64,000 nucleotides of DNA from Limanda limanda. Lineage: Eukaryota; Chordata; Actinopteri; Pleuronectiformes; Pleuronectidae. Location: positions 27,758,900 through 27,822,899 of the forward strand of contig NC_083638.1 of NCBI RefSeq assembly GCF_963576545.1, in the 5' to 3' direction. A program made the translations under genes and the position numbers. Every line of letters begins with the position of its first letter. The stretch's first letter is position 1. Shown piece after piece: positions 63,365 through 64,000 of the stretch. The notes beneath the pieces were generated by a model. The model ran no database searches. It was not told where the DNA came from and was given only the letters and a program-made list of their open reading frames with translations.

Positions 63365-64000
63365 GTATGAGTGTGAACGCTGTTAACAGTGAAGCTTCTG
63401 AGAACCACTCCACTCTCCCTCATTAACCATTTGCTGTTCATTGACCAGAGCAATCTAGAACTTGAGACGGGAAAAAAAGCTCTTTAGTGTAACTCTAAGA
63501 AGTGATGGAGAGAATAGGTTAACAAATTAGTCTTTTCAGGCTATAATGAGTTGTTTTAATAAAAGGTTCGACACTGAGGCATGCAATTAAATCCCTTTAT
63601 GCCTGCCTGTGACCTTTGGAGACTGTGCTTTGTGTCTTTGGCAGTGAGGAAGTGACTCGATGAGTGCTCTTATTTCCACAGATGTACAAAGGGGAGAAAA
63701 AAAAAAGACAAAAGAGTATGAGTTGAAGGCAGCACAACTTTCTCCTGCACTGTGTTACCAGACCTGCTGTTTTCTCCTCTTGTGTGTGACTCATTCTTGG
63801 AAATACCACAAGGGCACCTTGAGGATAGGTTATAGAGGCAATTTCTCTCCCTCCATCTTGGCATTTCATTAATTCTCCAGCGACTTGCTGACCGCATTCC
63901 CGGGACAACACTCAACAGGTTGTGTGTAATTGCATGGCGAGCAGGGAGCGGGCTGGGTTTCATAGATTGGCTGATGCTGTAGAGCAGGGCTGGTTCGCTT
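63365..64000 (+). other. Start of the next intron, cut by the window edge
   Basis: Begins with GTATGA after the split codon of the EC3/EC4 exon. The rest of the window has no further cadherin exon. The next expected exon, completing most of EC4, must lie beyond 64000. Confidence 0.85.

Overview
The window is vertebrate nuclear DNA, almost certainly from a teleost fish. The genes it shows are split by GT-AG introns. Long (CA)n, (GATA)n and (GAAG)n microsatellites are common. Several interspersed sequences resemble fish repeat families: a decayed Tc1-like transposase, MITE-like inverted-repeat elements and short dispersed repeats. I see no bacterial-style operons, CRISPR arrays, phage genes or convincing RNA genes.

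The only gene I can support is a classical type II cadherin on the + strand, best matched to cadherin-8 (cdh8). Five consecutive coding exons are present: 22976-23270, 49221-49340, 55890-56057, 56319-56506 and 63111-63364. Their sizes (295, 120, 168, 188 and 254 bp) and phases (0-1, 1-1, 1-1, 1-0, 0-2) fit the type II cadherin layout. They join without a frameshift into 1,025 bp of coding sequence. This encodes most of EC1, all of EC2 and EC3, and the start of EC4. The signal peptide, propeptide and the N-terminal EC1 strand with its adhesive tryptophans lie upstream of the window. The rest of EC4, EC5, the membrane segment and the catenin-binding tail lie downstream.

Layout: 1-22975 is the 3' part of a long intron with microsatellites, a palindromic POU-octamer site and dispersed repeats. 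The EC1 exon follows. Next is a 25.95-kb intron holding a MITE, a (GATA)n/(AT)n/(CATC)n block, a long (GT)n tract and a mid-intron site resembling a recursive splice site. After the small EC2 exon comes a 6.5-kb intron with a duplicated ~71-bp non-coding element and the Tc1 remnant. Two exons separated by only 261 bp follow. The last full intron (6.6 kb) holds a tandemly duplicated (GAAG)n unit, a GC-rich block and an inverted-repeat element. The EC3/EC4 exon sits near the right edge.

No undescribed protein system is visible; about 98% of the window is intronic. The most interesting signals are non-coding: the duplicated 71-bp element at 50073 and 52751, the POU palindrome at 3312, the candidate recursive splice site at 36717/36718, and the foldback element at 62005-62190. 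The cdh8 assignment and the repeat-family comparisons rest on remembered family features, not on a database search.
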